The notes: generated by a model not told the origin, from the sequence alone. DNA of 18,771 nucleotides from Nitrososphaerota archaeon (GCA_031282985.1 JAITCR010000202.1:1-18771); one strand, 5' to 3'; shown: positions 7,286 to 15,401, counted from the stretch's first letter. Made by a program: numbers and translations.

Positions 7286-8593
7286 ATGCATTCCTCTACG
7301 AAAATAGACCACGTAGTCAATGTACGCATCACTCATAAAACCGCTCGCGTTCCCCTAATGGAAGCGGTAGTGTTCAAAGACAAAGCACAAGCATTAGCTG
7401 AACTACACGCTATGGAAAACGTTGCGGAATGCATAATTCTCCAAACCTGCAACCGCATTGAATTGTACCTTGTAAGCGAAGAAGGCGAAAAAACACTCAA
7501 AACCGCTAAACAATACTTAGCTAATCGTGCCTCACTCCATTCTGAAGAAGCCTTTGCAGCAATAGAAACAACACTTGATTATGATGCATATAAACATCTG
7601 ATGAAAATAACTACCGGTTTAGAATCAATGGTTATTGGTGAAGAACAGATTCTTAACCAAGTTTGGGATGCCTACTTAGAGGCTGAAAAAGCTAAGACCA
7701 CTGGTTCAATTCTTAAACATTTGTTTAACCGCGCAATGACTGTTGGTCGACGGATTAGAGACGTTACTGGTATTAGCAAAGGTGCAGTTTCAGTTGGTTC
7801 AGCAGCAGTAGAACTAGCAGCAACCTTACTGGACAATTTGGGAGATAAAAAAATTCTTGTTATGGGTGCTGGTGAGATTGGTACATTAGTAGCTAAAGCT
7901 TTAGCTAGGCGCTGTTTAAGTCCTATTTTCTTTGCTAATCGTACATATTCTCGTGCGATGTCTTTAGCTGAGGGTTTAGCGGGAAAAGCTGTAAATTTTG
8001 ATCAATTTCCAGAAATTCTTGTAGATGCGGATGTAGTTATCTGTGCTACGTCTGCACCACATATTTTGTTATCTAAAAATCTTGTTTCTAATAGTATGCG
8101 TCAACGTGTGAATCACAATGATTTGATTATTATTGACATTTCTAATCCTCGTAATGTTGAAAAAACTGTTGAAGAACTCTCTAAAGTGAAGCTTTACACT
8201 ATTGATGATTTGCAACTTATTGCAGAGAAAAACTTGGCTGGCCGTCAGAAATGTGTAGAAACAGCCTGTCATATGATTGATGATGAATTAGTCATACTAA
8301 ATGATGACCTAAAAAAACTCTCTGTACGATTAATTATTTCATCACTTCTATCTAATGCAGAACAGATAAGACAAGTAGAATTAGCTAAAGCAATTAACCT
8401 GTTGGGCGATGTTGACGATAAAAAATGTAAAGTTATTGATGATTTAACAAGTATTCTTCTTAAACAAACGTTTTTACCAGTCATTGAGAACCTACGTATA
8501 GCCGCTATTAATGATGATAAAGAATTAATCGATGTTGCAATAAAATTGTTTGATAAAGTGGGAAAAAATGGTGTTGACCTAAAAAATGTCTGA
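7286..8593 (+). CDS. hemA: Glutamyl-tRNA reductase
   Basis: NADPH-dependent reduction of glutamyl-tRNA(Glu) to glutamate-1-semialdehyde, the first committed step of C5-pathway tetrapyrrole synthesis. The catalytic cysteine lies in ILQTCNRIELYL (Cys55 from this start). ITTGLESMVIGEEQIL, SVGSAAVELA and the NADP-binding ILVMGAGEIGTLVAKAL follow, then the C-terminal dimerisation helices. The frame is open from an ATG at 7271, but 7286 is preferred: it is about 26 bases after the TATA-like box centre, fitting leaderless translation, and the conserved NVRITHKTARVP segment begins soon after. It heads the cbi operon, apart from the other hem genes, and overlaps the next gene by eight bases. The rate-limiting step of precursor supply is thus tied to corrinoid gene expression. 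Confidence 0.95.
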   Translation: MHSSTKIDHVVNVRITHKTARVPLMEAVVFKDKAQALAELHAMENVAECIILQTCNRIELYLVSEEGEKTLKTAKQYLANRASLHSEEAFAAIETTLDYDAYKHLMKITTGLESMVIGEEQILNQVWDAYLEAEKAKTTGSILKHLFNRAMTVGRRIRDVTGISKGAVSVGSAAVELAATLLDNLGDKKILVMGAGEIGTLVAKALARRCLSPIFFANRTYSRAMSLAEGLAGKAVNFDQFPEILVDADVVICATSAPHILLSKNLVSNSMRQRVNHNDLIIIDISNPRNVEKTVEELSKVKLYTIDDLQLIAEKNLAGRQKCVETACHMIDDELVILNDDLKKLSVRLIISSLLSNAEQIRQVELAKAINLLGDVDDKKCKVIDDLTSILLKQTFLPVIENLRIAAINDDKELIDVAIKLFDKVGKNGVDLKNV

Positions 8594-9650
8594 TAACATT
8601 GGTTTGATTCTGATCGGTCATGGCAGTAAATTACCTCATAATCGAGAAAACCTAGAAAAAATAGCTGAAGTACTACGTAGTCGCGGTAAATTCCAAGTAG
8701 TTGACATTGCTTTTATGGTACGTGACGCTCCGACTGTTAATGAAGCAGTTGATTTGATTGTAGAAAAAGGGGTATCAAAAATTGTGTTAATTCCCGCTTT
8801 TCTTGCTGCCGGTGTTCACACTACAAAAGACATTCCGGGACTTATTGGCGTAAAGGAGAGGGAACCTCAACTAAAAACTAGAGGTGTTGAGTTGGTGTAT
8901 GGTGAACCAATAGGTAGTGATGAACGTATTGCTGATATTTTGGAAGAAAAAGCATTTAAAGCGTTAGGTCAAGAAATAAAAAAAGACAGCGAAATCTTGG
9001 ATGCTTACTCTGTTTCTGCATCAGGTAAAATAGTTAATAAAAGCATGATGCTCATACGTCAAGCAATTGGTGATGATTTAGCAAAACTTCCAAAAGACAA
9101 AGTTCCCATAGTTGAACGCGTTGTTCACACCACTGCAGACCCTGAATTTGCCAAGCTTTTAGCAATCAGTAATGACGCAGTCAAAGCAGGTGTAAACGCT
9201 ATAAAAGCAGGCGCAAAAATTGTAACTGACGTTAAAATGGTAAAAGCAGGCATAAATGACGCCCGATTAAAAAAGTTTGGCAGTAAAATTTGTACGTATA
9301 TGAATGATGAGCGTGCTATGGGTCTTGCTAAAGAGGGAGGTTTAACTCGTTCAGCTGCTGCTATGCGTTTAGCTGTAAAAGATGGTTTAGATGGTGCAAT
9401 TATCCTTATCGGTAATGCTCCAACTGCAGTGTTTGAATTAGTTGATCAAATTAAAGCAGGTAAAGTTAAACCTGCTTTAATTGTTGCTGTTCCAGTTGGT
9501 TTTGTAGGTGCAGCAGAGTCAAAAGAGGTTGTTGAAAAGCTATCAACAATTCCTTATGTGATAACTAGAGGACGCAGAGGTGGCAGTACAGTTGCTGTTG
9601 CTATTTTTAATGCGTTGCTTACTCTTGCTGAAGGTAAACTTTACGGTTGA
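8586..9650 (+). CDS. cbiXC: Fused sirohydrochlorin cobaltochelatase CbiX and cobalt-precorrin-8 methylmutase CbiC
   Basis: Two enzymes in one 354-residue chain. Residues ~1-130 are a short CbiX-type chelatase with the metal/substrate histidines in LILIGHGSKLPHNRE (His12) and AAGVHTTKDIP (His78); it inserts cobalt into sirohydrochlorin. Residues ~140-354 are CbiC/CobH, which moves the C11 methyl to C12 in cobalt-precorrin-8 to yield cobyrinic acid. Its catalytic histidine is in VERVVHTTADPEF (His181), followed by VKMVKAGI, LIGNAPTAVFEL and VPVGFVGAAESKE. The first cobalt step and the last ring-modifying step are therefore physically joined. The ATG overlaps the hemA stop region by eight bases. 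The one uninterrupted frame with both domains complete argues against an assembly artefact. Confidence 0.93.
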   Translation: MSDNIGLILIGHGSKLPHNRENLEKIAEVLRSRGKFQVVDIAFMVRDAPTVNEAVDLIVEKGVSKIVLIPAFLAAGVHTTKDIPGLIGVKEREPQLKTRGVELVYGEPIGSDERIADILEEKAFKALGQEIKKDSEILDAYSVSASGKIVNKSMMLIRQAIGDDLAKLPKDKVPIVERVVHTTADPEFAKLLAISNDAVKAGVNAIKAGAKIVTDVKMVKAGINDARLKKFGSKICTYMNDERAMGLAKEGGLTRSAAAMRLAVKDGLDGAIILIGNAPTAVFELVDQIKAGKVKPALIVAVPVGFVGAAESKEVVEKLSTIPYVITRGRRGGSTVAVAIFNALLTLAEGKLYG

Positions 9651-9661
9651 AGGTGACCAAG

Positions 9662-10762
9662 ATGGCGAGGTTTCTTAAATATGGTATAACAACGGGTGCA
9701 ACTGCTGCTGCGGCAGCTAAAGCGGCAGTGATAGCTGTTTTTAGTGGGCCTGTGGCTTGTGTAGTTATTCCTACGCCTATTGGTTTGCGTTTTGAGGTTG
9801 CTGTGAAGTGTAGTAGGAAGCTTTCTGAAAATGCTGCTGAGGCAGTTGTTGTAAAGGATGCTGGGCAAGATATAGATGCTACTGATAAGATGGAGATTAT
9901 AGCATCTGTTAAAATTGTTGATGATGGGAAAATTGTTGTTAGTAGTGGTGTTGGTGTTGGTGTGGTTACTAAGCCTGGTTTGCAGGTTCCTATTGGCGAG
10001 GGTGCGATTAATCCTGTTCCTAAGATGATGATAATTGATGCTGTAAAAGAGGTTCTTCCGGAAGGTAAGGGTGTAGAAATAGTTATCAGTGCACCAGATG
10101 GGGCAAATATTGCTAAAAAAACAACAAATGCCAAGTTGGGTGTTAAAGGCGGTGTTTCTATTCTTGGGACAACTGGTGTTGTGAAACCTTTATCTCTTGA
10201 AGCCTGTCGGCGTTCGTTAGTGCCTCAAATTGATGTTGCTCTTGCTCGTGGTTATAAACGGTTGGTTTTTGTTCCGGGTAATATAGGTGAAAAGATTGCA
10301 AAAGAAGTTTTCAATGTTCCTGAAGATGCTATTGTTCAAACAGGCGATTTTGTTGGTTACATGGTAGATAAAGCTGTTGAAAAAAATGTTAAAGAGATCA
10401 TATTTATTGGTCATTCAGGTAAAATAGTTAAATTGGCAGCGAATATTTTCAACACTCATCATAAAGTTGGTGATGCACGTAATGAGGTTATTGCGTCGTA
10501 TGCAGGTGCTGTTGGGGTGTCAACTCAGGTTGTTAATCAGTTGTTGGTTGCTAATACGTCTGATGAGGCTTCAAAAATTTTGCAGCCGACTGGGTTTTTG
10601 GAGAAAACTTATGATAGAATTGCTGTTCGTGTTAATCAGCGTATAAGTGATAGGGTAGATAATAAACTGAAAATAAGTATAGTTATTGTTGCTATGGATG
10701 GCAAAGTTTTGGGTATGGATAAAAATGCTAGGGAGGGTGCACCATGGTTAAACTTAACATAG
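9662..10762 (+). CDS. cbiD: Cobalt-precorrin-5B C1-methyltransferase CbiD
   Basis: SAM-dependent methylation of C1 of cobalt-precorrin-5B to give cobalt-precorrin-6A, unique to the anaerobic pathway. The N-terminal YGITTGATAAAAAKAA motif is the CbiD signature. Also seen are GVGVGVVTKPGLQVPIGEGAINPVP, GVSILGTTGVVKPLS, and GHSGKIVKLAANIFNTH, giving a full-length protein of 366 residues. The frame is open from a TTG at 9647 inside the end of the previous gene, but AAGGTGA at 9650-9656 precedes the ATG at 9662 by five bases, so 9662 is preferred. The 3' end overlaps cbiE by 19 bases. Confidence 0.95.
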   Translation: MARFLKYGITTGATAAAAAKAAVIAVFSGPVACVVIPTPIGLRFEVAVKCSRKLSENAAEAVVVKDAGQDIDATDKMEIIASVKIVDDGKIVVSSGVGVGVVTKPGLQVPIGEGAINPVPKMMIIDAVKEVLPEGKGVEIVISAPDGANIAKKTTNAKLGVKGGVSILGTTGVVKPLSLEACRRSLVPQIDVALARGYKRLVFVPGNIGEKIAKEVFNVPEDAIVQTGDFVGYMVDKAVEKNVKEIIFIGHSGKIVKLAANIFNTHHKVGDARNEVIASYAGAVGVSTQVVNQLLVANTSDEASKILQPTGFLEKTYDRIAVRVNQRISDRVDNKLKISIVIVAMDGKVLGMDKNAREGAPWLNLT

Positions 10763-11415
10763 TAGGCGTTGGACCTGGTAGTGCCGATTACGTTCCTCCC
10801 ATTGTGCATAGAATAGTTTTAGGTGCCCACATAGTAATAGGTGCCCAACGTAGTCTTGACTTGTTTAGGGGTAATGTTTCTGGTGAGACTCATGTGTTAA
10901 CTGCTAAGAACATAGATGGCCTGTTAAGCTATGCAGTTGAGTCGAGTAAAAAAGGCAGAAGTGTGGTTATTTTGTCAACTGGTGATCCAGGTTTTTCAGG
11001 GTTACTAAAGTCAGTTTTAAACACTAAATTGATAACCTCTGCTGAAATTAATGTTGTTCCCGGTGTAAGTGCCATTCAAGCCTGTGCAGCTAGGCTTGGA
11101 TTATGTTGGGATGAAGCTTGTTTATTTACTTTTCACCAAGGTAATGTATCTGATGATAGAAAAATTGAGTTACTTGCTTGTTTGAAGGCCGGTAGAGATG
11201 TGATACTTTTTCCGGATGCAAATTTTTTTTTACCAAAAGAAATTGCTGCTTATCTTATTAACTCGGGGTTTGACCAAAACATGCTAGTATTCATATGTGA
11301 AAATTTGACTTTGGATAATGAGCGAATTGTTAAGAGTAGCTTGAAAGATGTTCTAACAGTTGATTTTAACGCTTTATGTGTAATGGTTATTAAAGCAAAA
11401 CGTGAGGCTGTATAA
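10744..11415 (+). CDS. cbiE: Cobalt-precorrin-7 C5-methyltransferase CbiE
   Basis: Methylates C5 of the corrin ring; with CbiT it performs the work of the aerobic fusion enzyme CobL. The 223-residue sequence opens LNIVGVGPGSADYVPP, the SAM-enzyme motif of the CbiE/CobL-N group, and has IVIGAQRSLDLF, LSTGDPGFSGLL and VVPGVSAIQACAARLG. The purine-rich GGGAGGGTG just upstream is a good ribosome binding site for the ATG at 10744, which lies inside the end of cbiD. cbiT follows after three bases, as a separate gene rather than a CobL-type fusion. Confidence 0.94.
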   Translation: MVKLNIVGVGPGSADYVPPIVHRIVLGAHIVIGAQRSLDLFRGNVSGETHVLTAKNIDGLLSYAVESSKKGRSVVILSTGDPGFSGLLKSVLNTKLITSAEINVVPGVSAIQACAARLGLCWDEACLFTFHQGNVSDDRKIELLACLKAGRDVILFPDANFFLPKEIAAYLINSGFDQNMLVFICENLTLDNERIVKSSLKDVLTVDFNALCVMVIKAKREAV

Positions 11416-11418
11416 TAA

Positions 11419-12033
11419 ATGGCAAATATTTGGAATTACAAAACTCCCGGCGTACCTGACGAATGTTTTTTTGTGGATGAAAATGTGCCAGGTCCAACTA
11501 AGGAGGAAGTGCGTGTTTTAACAATTTCCAAAAGCCGTCTAAATGAGGGCGATGTTGTTATTGATGTTGGCTGTGGTACGGGTGGTTTAACTGTTGAAGC
11601 TGCCATACAAGTTGGTATACATGGAAAGGTTTATGCTCTTGATGCTGATGTTGCTGCTGTGAATTTAACTCAGCGTAATGTTGAAAAGTTTGGTATTAAA
11701 GATACTGTCGTTGTAAAGTTAGGTAAAGCTCCTGAAGGGTTGGCAGATTTTCCTGTTGCAGATGCTGTGTTAGTGGGGGGGACTGCAAATTTGCGTGAGA
11801 TTCTCCGTGTTGTTCAAAATAAGCTCAAACAGAATGGCAGAGTTGTTGTTAATGCAATTCTTTTAGAAACAGCAACAACAGCGGTTGATGAACTTAGAAA
11901 TTTAGGTTTTAGAAATATTGATGTTACCAATGTTTCAGTATCGAAAGGAAGACAAGTTGAAAGTGGAACTATGATGTTAGCCAGAAATCCTATTTCAATT
12001 GTTTCAGCGTTAAAAAGTTTAGGTGGAATGTAA
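11419..12033 (+). CDS. cbiT: Cobalt-precorrin-6B C15-methyltransferase (decarboxylating) CbiT
   Basis: Methylates C15 and removes the C12 acetate carboxyl of cobalt-precorrin-6B. It is a Rossmann-type class I SAM methyltransferase, unlike the other methylases of the cluster. Motif I is seen in VVIDVGCGTGGLTVEAA, preceded by the CbiT-typical VPGPTKEEVRVLTISK; an acidic residue ends strand 2 in KVYALDAD, and ADAVLVGGTANL follows. At 204 residues it has the usual length of stand-alone CbiT. It partners with CbiE immediately upstream and overlaps the start region of cbiL. Confidence 0.94.
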   Translation: MANIWNYKTPGVPDECFFVDENVPGPTKEEVRVLTISKSRLNEGDVVIDVGCGTGGLTVEAAIQVGIHGKVYALDADVAAVNLTQRNVEKFGIKDTVVVKLGKAPEGLADFPVADAVLVGGTANLREILRVVQNKLKQNGRVVVNAILLETATTAVDELRNLGFRNIDVTNVSVSKGRQVESGTMMLARNPISIVSALKSLGGM

Positions 12034-12034
12034 C

Positions 12035-12793
12035 TTGGTAGGTAAATTTATAGGCGTAGGTGTAGGTCCAGGTGATCCTGAATTAATTACCCTAAAAGCA
12101 GCAAAGGTACTGCAGACAGCTGATATAATTTGTATCCCAAAAACTAATGTTGACAAACCCAGTCTTGCAGTGACAATGATACAACAGGTTCTTGCGGAAC
12201 GTACAGTTAAGCCTGAAATGCTTGAACTAATTTTTCCCATGACTAAAGATGATATTAGTAATCAAGAGCTTTGGGATAAAAACGCAAACATTATAGCCCA
12301 AAAAGTAAGCAATGGCAAAACCGTCGTTTTCATCACTATTGGAGATCCCATGTTTTATAGCACATTTATCTACCTATATCAAAGTCTGCGAAATGGGCAT
12401 TCAGATATAGCGCTTGAAATTATTCCCGGTATTAGTGCTTTTAACGCATGTGCAACAAGTGCAAGGATTCCTTTAGCAGAAAAAGATGAACTTATAACAG
12501 TTATCCCTTCTGATCTTGATGAAAAATTAGTTGAGGAAGTAGCTAAGCATTCTGAAAATTTGGTTTTTATAAAATGTGCTTATCGTTTAAAAGAGTTAAT
12601 TCCCGTTTTGAAACGATCAGGTTTTAAAGAAAACAATACCATAGCTCTTGTCCGTCGTTGTAGTATGCCAAATGAAACTGTAACTGTCGGCAAACTTTGT
12701 GATGCATTAAACTGGGATATTAGGGAGGATTACTTTACAATAGCTATTGTAAAGAAAAACAGTTTCATAGATAACAGTAAAGGGGATGTATAA
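12035..12793 (+). CDS. cbiL: Cobalt-precorrin-2 C20-methyltransferase CbiL
   Basis: First methylation after cobalt insertion: C20 of cobalt-sirohydrochlorin (cobalt-precorrin-2) is methylated to cobalt-precorrin-3. The family motif GKFIGVGVGPGDPELITLKA begins at residue 3, and VFITIGDPMFYSTFIYL and EIIPGISAFNACA follow. The frame opens at a GTG at 12023, but the TTG at 12035 is preferred because AGGTGG (12021-12026) lies eight bases upstream and the conserved N-terminus then begins at once. Either choice uses a non-ATG start and overlaps or abuts the cbiT stop. cbiF, a paralogue, follows with a one-base overlap. Confidence 0.93.
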   Translation: MVGKFIGVGVGPGDPELITLKAAKVLQTADIICIPKTNVDKPSLAVTMIQQVLAERTVKPEMLELIFPMTKDDISNQELWDKNANIIAQKVSNGKTVVFITIGDPMFYSTFIYLYQSLRNGHSDIALEIIPGISAFNACATSARIPLAEKDELITVIPSDLDEKLVEEVAKHSENLVFIKCAYRLKELIPVLKRSGFKENNTIALVRRCSMPNETVTVGKLCDALNWDIREDYFTIAIVKKNSFIDNSKGDV

Positions 12794-13560
12794 TGAATAA
12801 AATTGTAATTATTGGAGCAGGTTCAGGTGACCCTGAATTAATTACTTTGAAAGGTAAGCGTTACCTTGAACAAGCAGATATTGTTGTTTACACTGGTTCC
12901 CTTTTGAATCCAGAATATCTAAACTATGCCAAGCCAACAGCAAAACTTTATGACAGCGCAAAAATGGGGTTACCTGAAATGCTGAAAGTCATGGTTGAAG
13001 GCATCAAAGCAGAAAAAAACGTGGTGCGTCTACATGATGGTGACCCAAGTTTTTATGGTGCAATTCAAGAATTAATGGATGGACTTGACAAGGAAGGCGT
13101 TGGTTATTTCCGTATTCCTGGTGTAAGCTGTTTGTTGGGTGGTGCAGCTGCGTTAAATAGAGAATTAACTTTGCCGAACATTTCTCAGACAGTTATAATT
13201 ACTCGTCCTGAGGGCAGAACGCCTGTGCCTGAGGCTGAGAGTATCAGTAATTTGGCTCAGCATCAGGCAACTATGGTTATTTTCCTTGGTACTCCTCATA
13301 TTACCAAAGTTATGGTTGAGCTACAAAAAGGTGGTTATCCAAGTGACACTCCTGTTTCTGTTGTGTATAAAGCCACTTGGCCTGAGCAGAAAATTGTTAC
13401 AGGTACTATTGTTGATATTGTGGAGAAAGTGAAGGTTGAAGGAATTACTGAGACTGCTTTGATTTTTGTTGGTAAAGTAATGAATCCAAAGGCGTATGAC
13501 CTGTCAAAATTGTATGATCCAACATTTACTACGGGGTTTCGTAAGGGTGCCGAGTTTTAA
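12793..13560 (+). CDS. cbiF: Cobalt-precorrin-4 C11-methyltransferase CbiF
   Basis: Methylates C11 of cobalt-precorrin-4 to give cobalt-precorrin-5A. The 255-residue protein shows the N-terminal IIGAGSGDPELITLKG, DIVVYTGSLLNPEYL (characteristic of CbiF/CobM), RLHDGDPSFYGAIQEL, PGVSCLLGGAAALNRELT and ITRPEGRTPVPE. Its ATG overlaps the cbiL stop as TAATG, and its own stop overlaps the cbiG ATG in the same way. The product is used directly by CbiG, the next gene. Confidence 0.95.
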   Translation: MNKIVIIGAGSGDPELITLKGKRYLEQADIVVYTGSLLNPEYLNYAKPTAKLYDSAKMGLPEMLKVMVEGIKAEKNVVRLHDGDPSFYGAIQELMDGLDKEGVGYFRIPGVSCLLGGAAALNRELTLPNISQTVIITRPEGRTPVPEAESISNLAQHQATMVIFLGTPHITKVMVELQKGGYPSDTPVSVVYKATWPEQKIVTGTIVDIVEKVKVEGITETALIFVGKVMNPKAYDLSKLYDPTFTTGFRKGAEF

Positions 13561-14645
13561 TGTTTTCTAAAGGTGTAGCTGTTGTTGCTATAACACGGCA
13601 GGGTGTAGAGACAGCTCTAAACATTAAGCGCGTTCTTGATGTTGAGGGTTTAAAAATTTCTGTTTTTGCTCCTAAAAAATATATCCAACTTGGGGTCTGT
13701 GAGTTAGATGGGAAATTTGGGGATTTTATAAAGGAAAACTATGGTAAATTAGATGCTATAGTTGCGGTTATGGCGACGGGTATAATTATTCGTGCTGTTG
13801 CACCGTTTGTTGAAAGTAAGCTTTCTGATCCTGCGGTAATAGGTGTGGATGTGACGGGGCGTTTTGTTATAAGTTTATTGTCTGGGCATTATGGTGGAGC
13901 TAATGATTTAGCTAAATTAATAGCTAAGGGTATAGGGGCGGCTCCTGTTATTACAACGGCGTCTGATTCTTTGGGGAAGCAGGGTGTTGATGAGCTTGCT
14001 AAGGTTTTGCATTTAACTATTGTGAATCCTAAAAGTTTAGTGCCTGTTAATGCGGCTGTCGTTAATGATGAGTGTGTTGTGTTAGTTTTAGTGGGGGATG
14101 TAAAAATTCCTGTTGAAGGGATTAATGGTTTTGAAATTAAACGTGCAAACAGTAATGTGGAGGCGGTGAAACTTGTTAGCAGTTATGACGCAGGTGCTAT
14201 TGTAACTAGGGAATCATTAAAAAATGGTGTTTCTGTTAAGCCTTTTACTGTTCTTAGGGCAAGGCGTATTGTTGTAGGGTTAGGTTGTCGTAAAGATTCT
14301 TCTTGTGAGCATTTGGTTGAAGCTGTTCATGCAGCTTTGAAAACCGCTGGCTTGTCCGCTGGGCGAATTGACCAGTTTGTAAGTGTGGATATTAAACGTG
14401 ACTCTGCTGCAATGCTTAACACTGCTAAATTGTTTGATATACCCCTTGAATTTTTAAGTGTCGAAACATTACGTAATTTAAGTCACCCAGATTTATCACC
14501 AGACTCAAAACTGGTTCAAGAAAAAATTGGTGTCGGAGGAGTTTGCGAACGAGCAGCATTAATAATAGCGGGAAAAAATTCAAAATTGATACTCAAAAAA
14601 ACCAAACTAAACGGAACAACTGTGGCAATAGCCGAGGGCAAATAA
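13560..14645 (+). CDS. cbiG: Cobalt-precorrin-5A hydrolase CbiG
   Basis: Opens the delta-lactone of cobalt-precorrin-5A and releases the C20 carbon as acetaldehyde, completing ring contraction in the oxygen-independent route. N-terminal region: VAVVAITRQGVETALNI; central CbiG motif: VAVMATGIIIRAVAPF then VISLLSGHYGGANDLA and TASDSLGKQGVDELA; C-terminal domain (~residues 235-361): VVGLGCRKDSSCEHL, SVDIKRDSAAML, VGGVCERAAL. All three regions are complete. Stop is at 14643-14645, exactly where the conserved part of CbiH begins in another frame, so the two are nearly fused. Confidence 0.95.
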   Translation: MFSKGVAVVAITRQGVETALNIKRVLDVEGLKISVFAPKKYIQLGVCELDGKFGDFIKENYGKLDAIVAVMATGIIIRAVAPFVESKLSDPAVIGVDVTGRFVISLLSGHYGGANDLAKLIAKGIGAAPVITTASDSLGKQGVDELAKVLHLTIVNPKSLVPVNAAVVNDECVVLVLVGDVKIPVEGINGFEIKRANSNVEAVKLVSSYDAGAIVTRESLKNGVSVKPFTVLRARRIVVGLGCRKDSSCEHLVEAVHAALKTAGLSAGRIDQFVSVDIKRDSAAMLNTAKLFDIPLEFLSVETLRNLSHPDLSPDSKLVQEKIGVGGVCERAALIIAGKNSKLILKKTKLNGTTVAIAEGK

Positions 14646-15373
14646 GCGTAGTTGGTATAGGCCCTGGCATCCTTGACCATATGACTCAAAAAGTGCGTAC
14701 TGTACTTGAAGAGGCTGATGTGGTAGTTGGTTATGGAACATACATAAAACTGGTTCAAGACATTGTTTGTAAAGATGCTGAAATTATTTCCGGAACAATG
14801 GGTAAAGAAGTGGAAAGAGCTAAAATTGCCGTTATGAGAGCTAACGAAAACAACAAAGTTGTCATGGTTAGCAGTGGAGACCCAGGTGTTTACGGCATGG
14901 CAGGCATTGTATTAGAAGTTGCTGCGCAAGAAAAAACAACGGTTCCTATTGAAATTCTTCCCGGTATAACGGCTGCCTCAGCTGCTTCAGCTATTCTTGG
15001 TGCGCCATTAATTAGCGATTTTGCAGTAATCAGCCTAAGTGACCTTCTAACGCCCTTGGAAAAAATAGAAAAGAGAATAGAATTAGCTTCTCAAGCAGAC
15101 GTGTCTATTGTGTTATACAACCCTCAAAGTCAAGGCAGAATTGAACCCCTAACAAAAGCATACGAAATTATGATGAAGCATATAAAACCTGATACGCTAG
15201 TTGGTATTGTTAGGCAAGCAGGCAGGGAAGGTCAAACAGCAAAAATTACAATACTACAAAATTTGTTAAACGAAGAAATCGACATGGTAACAACAATAGT
15301 AATCGGTAACTCTGCAACTAAACTTGTTAATGGAAAAATGGTTACAGCCAGAGGATACGACCTCACAACTTAA
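14543..15373 (+). CDS. cbiH: Cobalt-precorrin-3 C17-methyltransferase CbiH, with unclear start
   Basis: Methylates C17 of cobalt-precorrin-3 and drives ring contraction to cobalt-precorrin-4. Family motifs are ISVVGIGPGILDHMT, VVVGYGTYIKLV, VSSGDPGVYGMAG, ILPGITAASAASAILGAPL, SLSDLLTPLEKIEKR and VLYNPQSQGR, which make the assignment firm. The start is a problem: homology begins at 14642 (ATA), overlapping the cbiG stop, and the only in-frame ATG/GTG/TTG upstream is the TTG at 14543. That start would add ~33 residues of Lys/Asn/Ser-rich sequence with no family counterpart, and its GGAGGA is only two bases away. Options are the TTG, a rare ATA start, or a -1 shift that joins CbiG and CbiH. Last gene of the operon. 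Confidence 0.9.
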   Translation: MRTSSINNSGKKFKIDTQKNQTKRNNCGNSRGQISVVGIGPGILDHMTQKVRTVLEEADVVVGYGTYIKLVQDIVCKDAEIISGTMGKEVERAKIAVMRANENNKVVMVSSGDPGVYGMAGIVLEVAAQEKTTVPIEILPGITAASAASAILGAPLISDFAVISLSDLLTPLEKIEKRIELASQADVSIVLYNPQSQGRIEPLTKAYEIMMKHIKPDTLVGIVRQAGREGQTAKITILQNLLNEEIDMVTTIVIGNSATKLVNGKMVTARGYDLTT

Positions 15374-15401
15374 GATCAACCAATTATTACATTAGCAATA
15401 G

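Noticed and set aside
9619..10134. 171-codon open frame on the minus strand opposite cbiD
   Set aside because: It is low-complexity (Thr/Pro/Ser-rich) and lies entirely antisense to the well-supported cbiX-cbiC end and cbiD; it reflects the Val/Gly/Ala-rich composition of cbiD.
14633..14645. Programmed -1 frameshift heptamer at the cbiG end
   Set aside because: GGGCAAA in the cbiG frame does not fit the X XXY YYZ slippery pattern, so programmed shifting is not supported by the site itself; the odd junction is kept as a finding.
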